Source: Microvirga sp. 17 mud 1-3 (lineage in GTDB: Bacteria; Pseudomonadota; Alphaproteobacteria; Rhizobiales; Beijerinckiaceae). From it: a stretch of DNA of 64,000 bases. The translations under genes were made by a program, and so were the position numbers. Positions 37,936 through 45,462 of the stretch are shown here, in pieces; within the stretch, counting starts at the first letter, position 1; each line of letters starts with the position of its first letter. The stretch is taken from NCBI RefSeq assembly GCF_003151255.1, contig NZ_CP029481.1, positions 930,001-994,000 of the forward strand, in the 5' to 3' direction. The notes beneath the pieces were generated by a model that saw only the letters and a list, made by a program, of their open reading frames with translations, searched no databases and had not been told where the DNA came from.

Positions 37936-38322
37936 GTGCAGAAGAAGTCCCCCGGCCCGATCGACAGGCATATCGGCAACCGTGTCCGCCTGCGGCGGAT
38001 GTCGATCGGCATGAGTCAGGAAAGGCTGGGAGAGGCGCTTGGCCTGACGTTCCAGCAGGTCCAGAAATACGAGAAGGGCACCAACCGCATAGGCGCAGGC
38101 CGGCTCTTGGCCGTTGCCAAGATCCTGGGCGTCGGCATTGAGTTCTTCTTCGAAGGCCTGCCGGAGCTGGAGCCGTCGGGTGATCCGGGCGAACGGATCA
38201 TGAACGCGTTCATGCTGGTCCCCGAGAGCGAGCGCCTCGTCCGGAGTTTCATGCGCCTTCCGGATGGGGAGGCGCGCCGCAAGGTCGTCGATCTGGTGGA
38301 TTGGCTTGCCTCGAGCCGCTGA
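37936..38322 (+). CDS. XRE-family transcriptional regulator, PraR-like
   Basis: A protein of about 128 residues. It has a basic lead (PIDRHIGNRVRLRRMSIGMSQ), an HTH about residues 12-65 with GLTFQQVQKYEKGTNRIGAGRL and FFFEGLP, and a helical C-terminus. This pattern is that of PraR and its relatives in rhizobia, which repress luxI/luxR genes and affect attachment. The GTG at 37936 has a perfect AGGAGG at 5 bp; an ATG at 37909 nine codons upstream is an alternative. It is divergent from the luxR gene. Confidence 0.85.
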   Translation: MQKKSPGPIDRHIGNRVRLRRMSIGMSQERLGEALGLTFQQVQKYEKGTNRIGAGRLLAVAKILGVGIEFFFEGLPELEPSGDPGERIMNAFMLVPESERLVRSFMRLPDGEARRKVVDLVDWLASSR

Positions 38323-38337
38323 GACAGCCCGGAGAGG

Positions 38338-39330
38338 TCAGGCCCTCGCCTCGCCGACATCGTCCGCCATGGTCGCTCCGCGCGCCCCCAAGGGCTTGGT
38401 CGGGCCGACCGTGGTGTCCTGCGCGGTCTGGTGCTCGATCTCCGCATTGAGCTCGGCGCCCACGAGCACGACCCAGAGAGACAGATAGATCCACATCATG
38501 ACGCCGATGATGGTGCCGAGAGAGCCGTATGTGGCGGAATAATCGGTCCAGTTGGACAGGTACCATGAAAACAGGATCGAGAAGACGAGCCAAATCGCGG
38601 CGGCCGCGGCGGAGCCGGGCGTGATCCAGTGCCACCGCGCCTCCCGACGGCTCGGGCCGTAGCGGTAGAGCAGGGCGAGCCCGAAAAGAGCGACGCCGAA
38701 CATCAGGATAGCGGGCAGGAACGTGACCAGCATCTCGCCCACGAAGCCCAGATGGAGGAACCGCACGAGCAGCGGAACGCCGATCACGAGATTGATGAGC
38801 ACCACGAAGAACACGATGGCGCCGAGCGTGAAGCCGAGGGACACGAGGAGCAGCCGGAAGAAGCTGCGCTTCTCGGTCTCGTCATAGGCGACGTTGAGCG
38901 CGGCGAACAGGGCGCGCATCCCGCTATTGGCGCTCCACAGGGCCAGCAGAACGCCCCCGGCGAAGCTCAGCCCCAGGGTGCTGGTGCGGTTGCTCGTCAG
39001 CCGCTGGAGTTCCGCGCCGATGAGGTCGAGAACGGCTGCAGGAACATAGCCTCGCATATCGGCAAGATGCTCGCCGATCGCGATAGGATCGGCGATCAGT
39101 CCATAGAGCGAGACGAGAGCTGCGAGGGCCGGGAAAAGCGAGAGAAGGATGAAGAAGGCGGTAGCGCCTGCCACCGTGCCGACCTTGTCCTCCAGGATCT
39201 CGTCCCACAAGCGGAGGAAGATGTCCTTCCATCCCAGCCAGGGAATATGGAAGGGCTTCCAGGCCTCTCGGCCGCGGCCGTGCTCCCGGGCTCTGAGATG
39301 GTTCACCCGGTTGGAAACCGCGTCGTTCAT
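38338..39330 (-). CDS. YihY/BrkB family inner-membrane protein
   Basis: A 330-residue protein with about six transmembrane helices. The N-terminal amphipathic segment, AGATAFFILLSLFPALAALVSLYG and the C-terminal PGSAAAAAIWLVFSILFSWYL / YGSLGTIIGVMMWIYLS regions are family hallmarks. BrkB/YihY function is not established (a once-proposed RNase BN role was withdrawn). It often lies near stress and envelope genes, as here. Confidence 0.92.
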   Translation of the reverse strand: MNDAVSNRVNHLRAREHGRGREAWKPFHIPWLGWKDIFLRLWDEILEDKVGTVAGATAFFILLSLFPALAALVSLYGLIADPIAIGEHLADMRGYVPAAVLDLIGAELQRLTSNRTSTLGLSFAGGVLLALWSANSGMRALFAALNVAYDETEKRSFFRLLLVSLGFTLGAIVFFVVLINLVIGVPLLVRFLHLGFVGEMLVTFLPAILMFGVALFGLALLYRYGPSRREARWHWITPGSAAAAAIWLVFSILFSWYLSNWTDYSATYGSLGTIIGVMMWIYLSLWVVLVGAELNAEIEHQTAQDTTVGPTKPLGARGATMADDVGEARA

Positions 39331-39450
39331 GCCGTCCTCTGCTGCAAACTTGTCCGTATGGATGAACGCCGGCGCCGGGCAAAGTGTTGCGGGTCTCCCG
39401 TGCGCCGTTCCCGGACGCGCGGCCCCTGTGCGTGTCCGGCGCAGGCGCGC

Positions 39451-39475
39451 GGAACCTGCTGCGCTTCAAGGGGTT
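39451..39475 (+). promoter_or_regulatory. EcfG-type promoter for the 39504-41632 stress cluster
   Basis: GGAAC at 39451-39455, 17 bp, then GTT at 39473-39475 (preceded by G rather than C). It lies 28 bp upstream of the ATG at 39504 and could drive the four tightly spaced genes that follow. Confidence 0.65.
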
Positions 39476-39503
39476 ACCTTCTCGCGACCGGATAGAGGAT
39501 ACC

Positions 39504-40061
39504 ATGAGCGTGGGACAGCAAGGCAGCGACACCAATCGCCAGAAGCAGGGTGAGAATGAAAACTGGGATGCGCTGAAGAGCGATGTCGGCGAGATGGCCG
39601 ATGCGGCCGTCGAGCACGGCTGGCACTTCATCGATGCGGCCCGCGAGCAGGCGACCGATTATGCCGACCGTCGCAAGAGCGATGTGGCGCAGTCGGTGGC
39701 GGATTTCGCCAGTTCCCTGCGCGGCTCGACCCAATCCTTCCAGGATCGTCCCAACATCCAGGCGGTCGTAGACAGTGCGGCAGAAGGGCTCGACCATCTG
39801 GCCGAGACCATCCGCGAGCGTAGCTTCGCCGACATCTTCAACGACGTTGAGAATGTCGCCCGCAGGCGGCCCGCGACCGTGGCAGCCGTGTCGATGGCCA
39901 TTGGCTTCCTGGCGGCGCGGTTCATCAAGAGCACGGCCGAGGACTTGCGCGAGGATGCCTATATCGCACCGCGGTCGCAGGGACGGCGCGGCGCCAACCG
40001 TCGCGGACAATCGGCGCAGACCCGCAACGGCCAGGCCCGCAGCGGCAATGCGTCCAGCTGA
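39504..40061 (+). CDS. Membrane-anchored YqjD/ElaB-like stress protein
   Basis: A 185-residue protein with a long amphipathic helical stretch (about residues 25-105), a short hydrophobic anchor near 115-132 (PATVAAVSMAIGFLAARFI) and a basic, low-complexity tail. The layout recalls YqjD/ElaB ribosome-binding tail-anchored proteins, but similarity is structural rather than motif-based. AGAGGA precedes the ATG. It is first gene of a four-gene run with YqjE-like and DUF3618 proteins. Confidence 0.65.
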   Translation: MSVGQQGSDTNRQKQGENENWDALKSDVGEMADAAVEHGWHFIDAAREQATDYADRRKSDVAQSVADFASSLRGSTQSFQDRPNIQAVVDSAAEGLDHLAETIRERSFADIFNDVENVARRRPATVAAVSMAIGFLAARFIKSTAEDLREDAYIAPRSQGRRGANRRGQSAQTRNGQARSGNASS

Positions 40062-40073
40062 CGGAGCCTGATC

Positions 40074-40469
40074 ATGCCGGACCGTGAGTACCAGACCATA
40101 CAAGGCCTCGTCGTCGAGGCGATACGCGACAGCAGCGATCTGGCCCAGAAGGAATTTGCGCTGTTCCGCACGGAGATCTCGACCAACCTTCGCACTCTGT
40201 TCATGGGGCTTGCGATGGTGGTCGTTGCGGCGGTCTTTGCCATTGCGGCCTTGATACTGTTCACCGATGCGCTCGTGAAATGGCTCGCCACGGTGGTGAA
40301 TTCCGAGGCGCTCGCGGCGCTCATAGTGGGTGGCGTTCTGGCGATCATTGCCATCGGCCTTCTCCTCTATGCGCGTCACGCCATGTCCCTCTCGGCGCTC
40401 GCGCCGCAGCGGACCGTGCGCTCGATCAAGCGCGACGCCGAAGTTCTGTCCGAAAGGGTCGCCGGATGA
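40074..40469 (+). CDS. YqjE-like (phage holin superfamily, DUF1469) membrane protein
   Basis: A 131-residue protein: an amphipathic N-terminal helix ending in LAQKEFALFRTEI and two transmembrane helices (about 40-65 and 80-102). This is the Phage_holin_3_6/YqjE pattern. Despite the family name it is a chromosomal stress-envelope protein, not phage lysis machinery. It overlaps the next gene by 4 bp. Confidence 0.85.
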   Translation: MPDREYQTIQGLVVEAIRDSSDLAQKEFALFRTEISTNLRTLFMGLAMVVVAAVFAIAALILFTDALVKWLATVVNSEALAALIVGGVLAIIAIGLLLYARHAMSLSALAPQRTVRSIKRDAEVLSERVAG

Positions 40470-40864
40470 CGCAGGAAATCGATGAACTTGAACGCGACAT
40501 CGAGCGCAGCAGAGCCAAGCTCGATCTGACGATCGATCAGCTTCAGAGCAAGCTATCCGTTTCGGGCGTCGTGGACGACATGCTCGGAACGGCGCGGAAT
40601 GGGCGCTACGGCCCGGCCTTCGATCACATGCTGACGACGATTCGGCGCAATCCCGTGCCCGTCATGCTTATCGCGGCCGGCATGGGCCTTCTCTTCTATA
40701 GGCTCGGACGCAAGCCGCGCGTCCGTACCCATGTGCGCATCACGGCCGACGAGGACCTCGCGCTCTATCCGGAAGAGCCGCGCCTCTACGAAACCGGCGC
40801 ATCCCCGCTGCAATCCCCACAGGACGTCATGGAACGCCGCCGCGGCGTCAACATGCGCATCTGA
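40466..40864 (+). CDS. DUF3618 family protein
   Basis: A 132-residue protein. The opening IDELERDIERSRAKLDLTIDQLQSKL is the DUF3618 signature; one transmembrane helix follows (about 72-88, VPVMLIAAGMGLLFYRL). Function unknown. Its ATG overlaps the YqjE-like stop (ATGA), indicating translational coupling. Confidence 0.85.
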   Translation: MTQEIDELERDIERSRAKLDLTIDQLQSKLSVSGVVDDMLGTARNGRYGPAFDHMLTTIRRNPVPVMLIAAGMGLLFYRLGRKPRVRTHVRITADEDLALYPEEPRLYETGASPLQSPQDVMERRRGVNMRI

Positions 40865-40882
40865 ATTCAACAGGAGATCTTT

Positions 40883-41632
40883 ATGGCTGACCCGAAGAAC
40901 GAACCAGGCAAGTCGCAGAACCAGCAGAAGGGCGGCTCGGACAGCGGCTCCGGCGGGAAGATCTCCGCCGGTACGTCTGTCGGCCATGTGGGCGAGTCAC
41001 CCATGCCTCATGCTCAGGGCGGCGGTAAACCCGCCCAAAGCTCGACTCTTGCGTCCCACACCTCTCAACCCCTGGGCGGGCAGAGCTCCGGCGGTGGCCG
41101 TTCTCAGGACCAGTCCTCGGGCGGTCTCGCCGATAAGGCGCAGCAGACGGCCCAGCAGGCTGGTGAGAAGGTCCGGGATGCGGCCGAACAGGCGCGCAGC
41201 AAGGCCAATGAGGCTTACGAGGCAGCCTCGGACTGGGCGCAGGATACCTATGAGCGGGCTTCCGACTGGGCATCCGACCGCTACCAGCACCAACAGGAGC
41301 GGCTCGGTGACGTGCGCGAGCGCTCGATGAGGCAGTTCGGCCGGGCCCGTAACGGCGTGCAGAACTATGTCGCCGAAAATCCAATGGTGGTCGGCCTTGT
41401 CGGCTTGGCGGCCGGCCTGCTCCTGGGAGCCCTGCTGCCGCGCACGCGTCGCGAGGACGCCATGTTCGGCGAATGGGCGGACGATGTCCGCAACCAGGGC
41501 ATGCGCTACGCGCGGACGGCTGCGGAGCGCGGGCGGGAATACGTGGAGGAGACGTTCGCGGGCGACGAGGAACGCTTCAGCCGCCACGAGAGCGAATTCC
41601 GACCCGATCGGCCAGGTGCAAACACCCACTGA
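40883..41632 (+). CDS. Low-complexity, tail-anchored stress protein (nutrient-deprivation-induced type)
   Basis: A 249-residue protein. The first 85 residues are rich in Gly, Ser and Gln (disordered); residues 85-150 form an Ala/Gln-rich amphipathic helix resembling DUF883/YqjD proteins ([19 protein letters not shown]). A hydrophobic anchor follows near 165-185 (PMVVGLVGLAAGLLLGALL), then a charged tail. It ends the EcfG-linked cluster, directly before a strong terminator. Confidence 0.7.
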   Translation: MADPKNEPGKSQNQQKGGSDSGSGGKISAGTSVGHVGESPMPHAQGGGKPAQSSTLASHTSQPLGGQSSGGGRSQDQSSGGLADKAQQTAQQAGEKVRDAAEQARSKANEAYEAASDWAQDTYERASDWASDRYQHQQERLGDVRERSMRQFGRARNGVQNYVAENPMVVGLVGLAAGLLLGALLPRTRREDAMFGEWADDVRNQGMRYARTAAERGREYVEETFAGDEERFSRHESEFRPDRPGANTH

Positions 41633-41648
41633 TCAATCCGACAGAACG

Positions 41649-41679
41649 AAAAAGCGCCGGCATCGACCGGCGCTTTTTT
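41649..41679. terminator. Rho-independent terminator ending the stress cluster
   Basis: Arms 41649-41660 and 41667-41678 (AAAAAGCGCCGG and reverse complement) with a 6-nt loop and a T6 tract. It is symmetrical enough to work on both strands. Confidence 0.9.
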
Positions 41680-42048
41680 CATGGGCGATTGCCGAAAACG
41701 TCCGACAGGCGGCCGAAAAAGCAACGGCCACGGCGAAATCATGCGCGTACATCCGGCGTCATGACCTCGGCATCGTGACCGTCTCCGGCATCTTCCGCCG
41801 GTTGGTCATAAGATAAGGATCGGGCGTGACGGTTTAAAGACGCCTTCCGGCGAACTCTGGGGGTGCTGCGCCCAACTGGCACTTACGCGTGTTTACCATA
41901 ATCCTTCTAAGCCTTTTTCCGTCTATTCCGCTGCGGAACCCGACGGCTGTCCGGCCGTTCTCTCTGTGTTCACCTGATAAAGTTGCGCTGATGCGTTCAT
42001 GGAGTCGATTGCGCAGGTCCGAGATCATTCATCTGAGGGAGTCGGTGT
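41680..42048. other. Intergenic leader before the receiver genes
   Basis: A 369-bp stretch with no supported gene on either strand. It contains an EcfG-type promoter at 41935-41959. The rest shows no clear dyads or RNA motifs I can recognise. Confidence 0.5.
41935..41959 (+). promoter_or_regulatory. EcfG-type promoter for the first receiver gene
   Basis: GGAAC at 41935-41939, 17 bp, GTT at 41957-41959 preceded by C, a full match to the consensus. It is 89 bp upstream of the start at 42049, leaving a leader of about 80 nt. Confidence 0.7.
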
Positions 42049-42420
42049 GTGCGTATTCTCATTGTGGAGGACGATCCATGCATTGCGATGGATATCCAGA
42101 CGATCCTTGAGGAAGAGTCCCACGAGATCGTCGGAGTTTACGAATCCGTCCGTGAAGCCATGCGGCACTTAGGCGACGGATTTGACTATGCTTTGCTGGA
42201 CATTGATCTGGTTGACGGCAAAAGCTTCGGCATAGCCTCGGAACTGATGCAGAGGGGGATCCCATTTGCATTCGTGTCCGCGTCGTCGCCCCAGGAGCTT
42301 CCAGCCGATCTGAAGAGAGCCTCCTTCATCCCCAAGCCCTTTGAAGAGAGAACGCTTCTGCGCTCCATCGGGCAGGGTGCCCCGGCGGCCGCCTTGCAGC
42401 AAAGACGGGCGGAGGCCTGA
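42049..42420 (+). CDS. Single-domain response regulator (receiver only), 1
   Basis: A 123-residue receiver starting GTG at 42049. Acidic pocket in LIVEDDP, phospho-acceptor Asp in ALLDIDL (about residue 53), switch Ser in VSASSP and Lys in FIPKPF are all present. There is no output domain, so it acts by protein contact or as a phosphate sink. An EcfG-type promoter upstream links it to the general stress response; no partner kinase is adjacent. Confidence 0.9.
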   Translation: MRILIVEDDPCIAMDIQTILEEESHEIVGVYESVREAMRHLGDGFDYALLDIDLVDGKSFGIASELMQRGIPFAFVSASSPQELPADLKRASFIPKPFEERTLLRSIGQGAPAAALQQRRAEA

Positions 42421-42481
42421 GTATCCGTTGACCTGTCCGGCTTCGAGCGATAAGGCGCAGGCCTCTCGTTTCGGAAGGGCC

Positions 42482-42506
42482 GGAACAACTTTGGGTGCTG
42501 CGCGTT
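42482..42506 (+). promoter_or_regulatory. EcfG-type promoter for the second receiver gene
   Basis: GGAAC at 42482-42486, 17 bp, GTT at 42504-42506 preceded by C. It ends 27 bp before the ATG at 42534 and rules against the longer reading frame that begins inside it. Confidence 0.75.
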
Positions 42507-42533
42507 AAAGATCGTCGAGTCACGAGTTTCAGT

Positions 42534-42989
42534 ATGATGGTCGAGGAACAGTCCACAGTTCTTTTGGTCGAGGACGAGCCCCTCATCCGCCTATTCATCT
42601 CGGATCTGTTGGAAGACGCAGGGTTCAAAGTCGTCGAGGCGGCAAATTCTGCCGAGGCTCTGACGATTCTTGAGGCCGGGATGCAGGTCGACGTCCTTTT
42701 GACGGATGTGGACATGCCCTATGGCTGTAACGGCTTTGAGCTGGCCCATAAGGTTCATGCCAAGTGGCACCGGACCGAAATCCTCATCATGTCGGGGCGG
42801 CAATGGCCATCGAACGGGGATCTGCCCCCCGGCGCCGCATTCTTGGCGAAGCCCTGCCCGAACGAAGCCATCGTCTCGCACGTGCATTCCGCGGCCGAAC
42901 GGACGCGACGGATCTGGGCGGATACAAGAAAGCCGAGCGTTTCCAGGGATTTGGTCGCCAATGTCGTTCCGTTCCCGAAAACCGCTTAA
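42534..42989 (+). CDS. Single-domain response regulator (receiver only), 2
   Basis: A 151-residue receiver: LLVEDEP acidic pocket, LLTDVDMP phospho-acceptor (about residue 58), MSGRQWP switch region and LAKPC lysine, plus a tail of about 25 residues. The start at 42534 was preferred because the upstream extension lies in an EcfG-type promoter. It is 113 bp after the first receiver gene but has its own promoter. The sequence differs clearly from receiver 1, so this is not a recent duplicate. Confidence 0.88.
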   Translation: MMVEEQSTVLLVEDEPLIRLFISDLLEDAGFKVVEAANSAEALTILEAGMQVDVLLTDVDMPYGCNGFELAHKVHAKWHRTEILIMSGRQWPSNGDLPPGAAFLAKPCPNEAIVSHVHSAAERTRRIWADTRKPSVSRDLVANVVPFPKTA

Positions 42990-43147
42990 TCCTCCCCAAA
43001 ACGGTCTTGCTGACCGCGCGGAGCACACATAAGCTCTGCCACCATTGGCCATCTGACCGGCGAACCGCTTCAGGCCAGGCCGATGGACCTTCACAGACCC
43101 TTCGACGGCTGCGAGGGGTCTCTTCTCATCCATCCTCGGAGGAATCC

Positions 43148-43459
43148 ATGCCGACCAAGACGACAGACGGAAAAGCCGGTGCGAAGAAGCCTGCGGCCAC
43201 GAAAGCAGCCGGATCCAAGCCCAACGCTCTTCAGCAGCCCTTGCAGCCGTCCAAGGAATTGGCGGCGGTCGTCGGCTCGAACCCGCTGCCCCGCGGCGAG
43301 GTCGTGAGCAAGATGTGGGACTACATCAAGAAGAACAACCTTCAGAATCCCGAAAACCGGCGCGAAATTCTCGCGGACGACAAGCTGAAGCCCATCTTCG
43401 GCAAGCCCAAAGTGACCATGTTCGAGATGAACAAGCACATCGCCCAGCATCTTAAGTAA
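43148..43459 (+). CDS. SWIB/MDM2 domain protein
   Basis: A 103-residue protein: a Lys/Ala-rich N-terminal tail of about 30 residues resembling histone H1 tails, then a SWIB domain (about 35-103) with LPRGEVVSKMWDYIKKNNLQ and LKPIFGKPKVTMFEMNKHI. SWIB proteins in bacteria (best known in Chlamydia) are thought to bind DNA or topoisomerase; the role here is unknown. GGAGG lies upstream of the ATG. Confidence 0.92.
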   Translation: MPTKTTDGKAGAKKPAATKAAGSKPNALQQPLQPSKELAAVVGSNPLPRGEVVSKMWDYIKKNNLQNPENRREILADDKLKPIFGKPKVTMFEMNKHIAQHLK

Positions 43460-43474
43460 GGGGCGGGCTCTTCT

Positions 43475-44089
43475 TCAGGAATCCTGCCGCCATCGTGAGA
43501 GCGGCAGGATCTCCGGCTTTTCCCCGGGCGCCCTGGCCCAGGGATCGACCGCCCATTCGAGGCGGTTTCCTTTTTCGGTGATGACGGCTGTCGTGTGCGG
43601 ATAGCGCCCGTCGATGAAAAGGCCCCGCGATGCGGGGCGTTCCACCTCATGATAGGCCAGAAGTCCGTGGTCCTGGAGCACCAGGAGCAGGCTCGTCGTA
43701 TTCGCCGTCTCATCCACACAGTCCATTTGCCCGCCGACGCCCGACATGGACGGAGGCGAGCGCGGCATGTCCGGAGGGCTCCCGAGCTGACGTGCAAGGT
43801 AGGACGTGTAGAGCCTCACGACTTCCTCCAGAGCCTTGCGCTCCTGGGCGGGTGATCCCCGACCGGCCCGCAGAAGGGCACTTGCCCGGCCAATCAACGG
43901 CGTATCCAGGGCCAGGGCCGCCCGCCGCACGCAGCCATAGCCGTGACAGGCGACGATCCGGTCTCCCGCGGGAGGGGCGTAACCCTGCTCCAGGAACCAT
44001 GCGCGGGGTTCCTCGGCCTTGCCGCTCGTCGGGGCCATGGCCAGGAGGAAGGGCAGGAATACCGAAATCAGGTGTGGCATCCGCTTCAT
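43475..44089 (-). CDS. Secreted protein of unknown function
   Basis: A 204-residue protein with a signal peptide (MKRMPHLISVFLPFLLAMAPTSG). The mature part has a Cys pair in VACHGYGCVRRAAL, then DCVDETANTTSLLLVL and DGRYPHTTAVI. These segments recur in uncharacterised periplasmic proteins of Hyphomicrobiales. It is convergent with the SWIB gene; a 10-bp hairpin at 43481-43510 overlaps its 3' end. No enzymatic motif is clear. Confidence 0.7.
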   Translation of the reverse strand: MKRMPHLISVFLPFLLAMAPTSGKAEEPRAWFLEQGYAPPAGDRIVACHGYGCVRRAALALDTPLIGRASALLRAGRGSPAQERKALEEVVRLYTSYLARQLGSPPDMPRSPPSMSGVGGQMDCVDETANTTSLLLVLQDHGLLAYHEVERPASRGLFIDGRYPHTTAVITEKGNRLEWAVDPWARAPGEKPEILPLSRWRQDS

Positions 44090-44213
44090 AATCTGAGTAC
44101 CTATCTCTCGGTCGCTCGGGGCTGTCGGTTGTCCAACGGGAATTAGGTGTTCCGGCCGGCTCTGCCAGGGGCGACCTGTCCCGCACTGTCGAGGTTCTCC
44201 CGAGGTTTTTCCG

Positions 44214-45077
44214 ATGTCCCGCACCGTCTTCCTGAATGGCTCGTTTCTTCCGCCCGAAGAGGCCAAGGTCCCGATCATGGACCGGGGTTTCCTCTTCTCG
44301 GACGGCGTCTACGAAGGTGTGGGCGTCCTCGACGGTCGACTGGTCGACAACGAGGCGCATCTGGAGCGCCTTGAGCGCTCCCTGAAGGAAATCAGGATCG
44401 ACAATCCCTATTCGCGGGCCGAATGGACCCGGCTCGAGGAAGAGCTGGTGCGCCGGAACGGTATGAAGGAGGGCTTCCTCTACCTCCAGGTCACCCGCGG
44501 CGTGGCGGAGCGGGACTTCTTTTTCCCGCAGGACGTCGCCCCGACCGTCATGATGTTCACTCAGACCAAGTCCATCGCCGATGCTCCGGCGGCCCGGAAC
44601 GGGATCGCGGTCGTCACAGTCCCTGACCGGCGCTGGGAGCGGCGGGACATCAAGTCGATCTCCCTCCTGGCCCAGGTGCTCGCCAAGCAGGCCGCCAAAG
44701 AGGCGGGCGCTCAGGAGGCCTGGATGGTCGAGGACGGTTATGTGACGGAGGGCGGCTCATCGAGCGGCTTCATCGTCACGAAGGCCGGCAGCATCGTCGT
44801 GCGGCCCCTGTCCAATGCCATCCTGCCGGGCATTACCCGGAAGTCGCTCCTGCGCCTGTCGAAAGAGGACGGTATTCCGCTGGAGGAGCGCCGCTTCACG
44901 GTCGAGGAGGCCTATGACGCCGCCGAGGCCTTCCTGACCAGCGCATCGAACTTCGTGGTGCCCATCGTGTCCATCGACGGCCGCCAGATCGGTGACGGAA
45001 AGCCCGGCCCGATCACCCAGAGGCTGCGCGATCTCTACCTTCAGATGGCCCGGGAGCCTGCCTTGGCGGCCGAGTAA
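44214..45077 (+). CDS. D-amino acid aminotransferase-like (fold-type IV PLP) enzyme
   Basis: A 287-residue class IV aminotransferase. The N-terminal DRGFLFSDGVYEG, the Schiff-base lysine in RRDIKSISLLAQVLAKQ (about residue 146) and TEGGSSSGFIV are typical of D-alanine aminotransferases. Such enzymes make D-glutamate or D-alanine for peptidoglycan. Branched-chain aminotransferase or aminodeoxychorismate lyase are less likely, given YVTEGGSSSGF. Confidence 0.88.
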   Translation: MSRTVFLNGSFLPPEEAKVPIMDRGFLFSDGVYEGVGVLDGRLVDNEAHLERLERSLKEIRIDNPYSRAEWTRLEEELVRRNGMKEGFLYLQVTRGVAERDFFFPQDVAPTVMMFTQTKSIADAPAARNGIAVVTVPDRRWERRDIKSISLLAQVLAKQAAKEAGAQEAWMVEDGYVTEGGSSSGFIVTKAGSIVVRPLSNAILPGITRKSLLRLSKEDGIPLEERRFTVEEAYDAAEAFLTSASNFVVPIVSIDGRQIGDGKPGPITQRLRDLYLQMAREPALAAE

Positions 45078-45084
45078 CTGGGCA

Positions 45085-45109
45085 GGAACCTCTCCTCCGG
45101 CGGTCCGTT
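45085..45109 (+). promoter_or_regulatory. EcfG-type promoter for the small secreted protein
   Basis: GGAAC at 45085-45089, 17 bp, GTT at 45107-45109 preceded by C. It ends 21 bp before the ATG at 45131, whose ribosome-binding site AAAGGAG follows the -10 directly. Confidence 0.75.
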
Positions 45110-45130
45110 TCCTCTCAAAGGAGCGGATCC

Positions 45131-45457
45131 ATGAAGAGATGGTTCATTCTCGCGGTCATGACCGTGGCCGGACCGGCAGGGGCATTCGCCCAGGCGCCGG
45201 TCCTGCCGCAGCAGGCGCCGAACATGCCTGCCCCGAACCAAGTGCCCGCCGAGAAGATCAAGCCCCATGACCCGTCCGAAACGGGCTCGACCGGAACCTT
45301 GAGCGACAAGCTCGAGAAGAGCGACGGCGTCATCAAGCCGCCTGCGACCGCGACCCCGGACATGACGGTTCCGGCCCCGGTCCCCAATCCGGGCACGACC
45401 CCCGTCATCCCGCCCCCGGGAAGCCCGGGCGGCAATCAGACGGTGGTTCCGAAATAG
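45131..45457 (+). CDS. Small proline-rich secreted protein, stress-linked
   Basis: A 108-residue protein with a signal peptide (MKRWFILAVMTVAGPAGAFA) and a Pro/Asn-rich mature part (MPAPNQVPAEKIKPHDPS, PPPGSPGGN). It has no recognised domain and is probably disordered in the periplasm. SD AAAGGAG. Its own EcfG-type promoter suggests induction in general stress. Confidence 0.75.
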   Translation: MKRWFILAVMTVAGPAGAFAQAPVLPQQAPNMPAPNQVPAEKIKPHDPSETGSTGTLSDKLEKSDGVIKPPATATPDMTVPAPVPNPGTTPVIPPPGSPGGNQTVVPK

Positions 45458-45462
45458 GAAAC

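Noticed and set aside
40074..40469. Holin-family hit suggesting a prophage
   Set aside because: The DUF1469/YqjE subgroup is chromosomal and sits in a stress operon; no phage genes are nearby.
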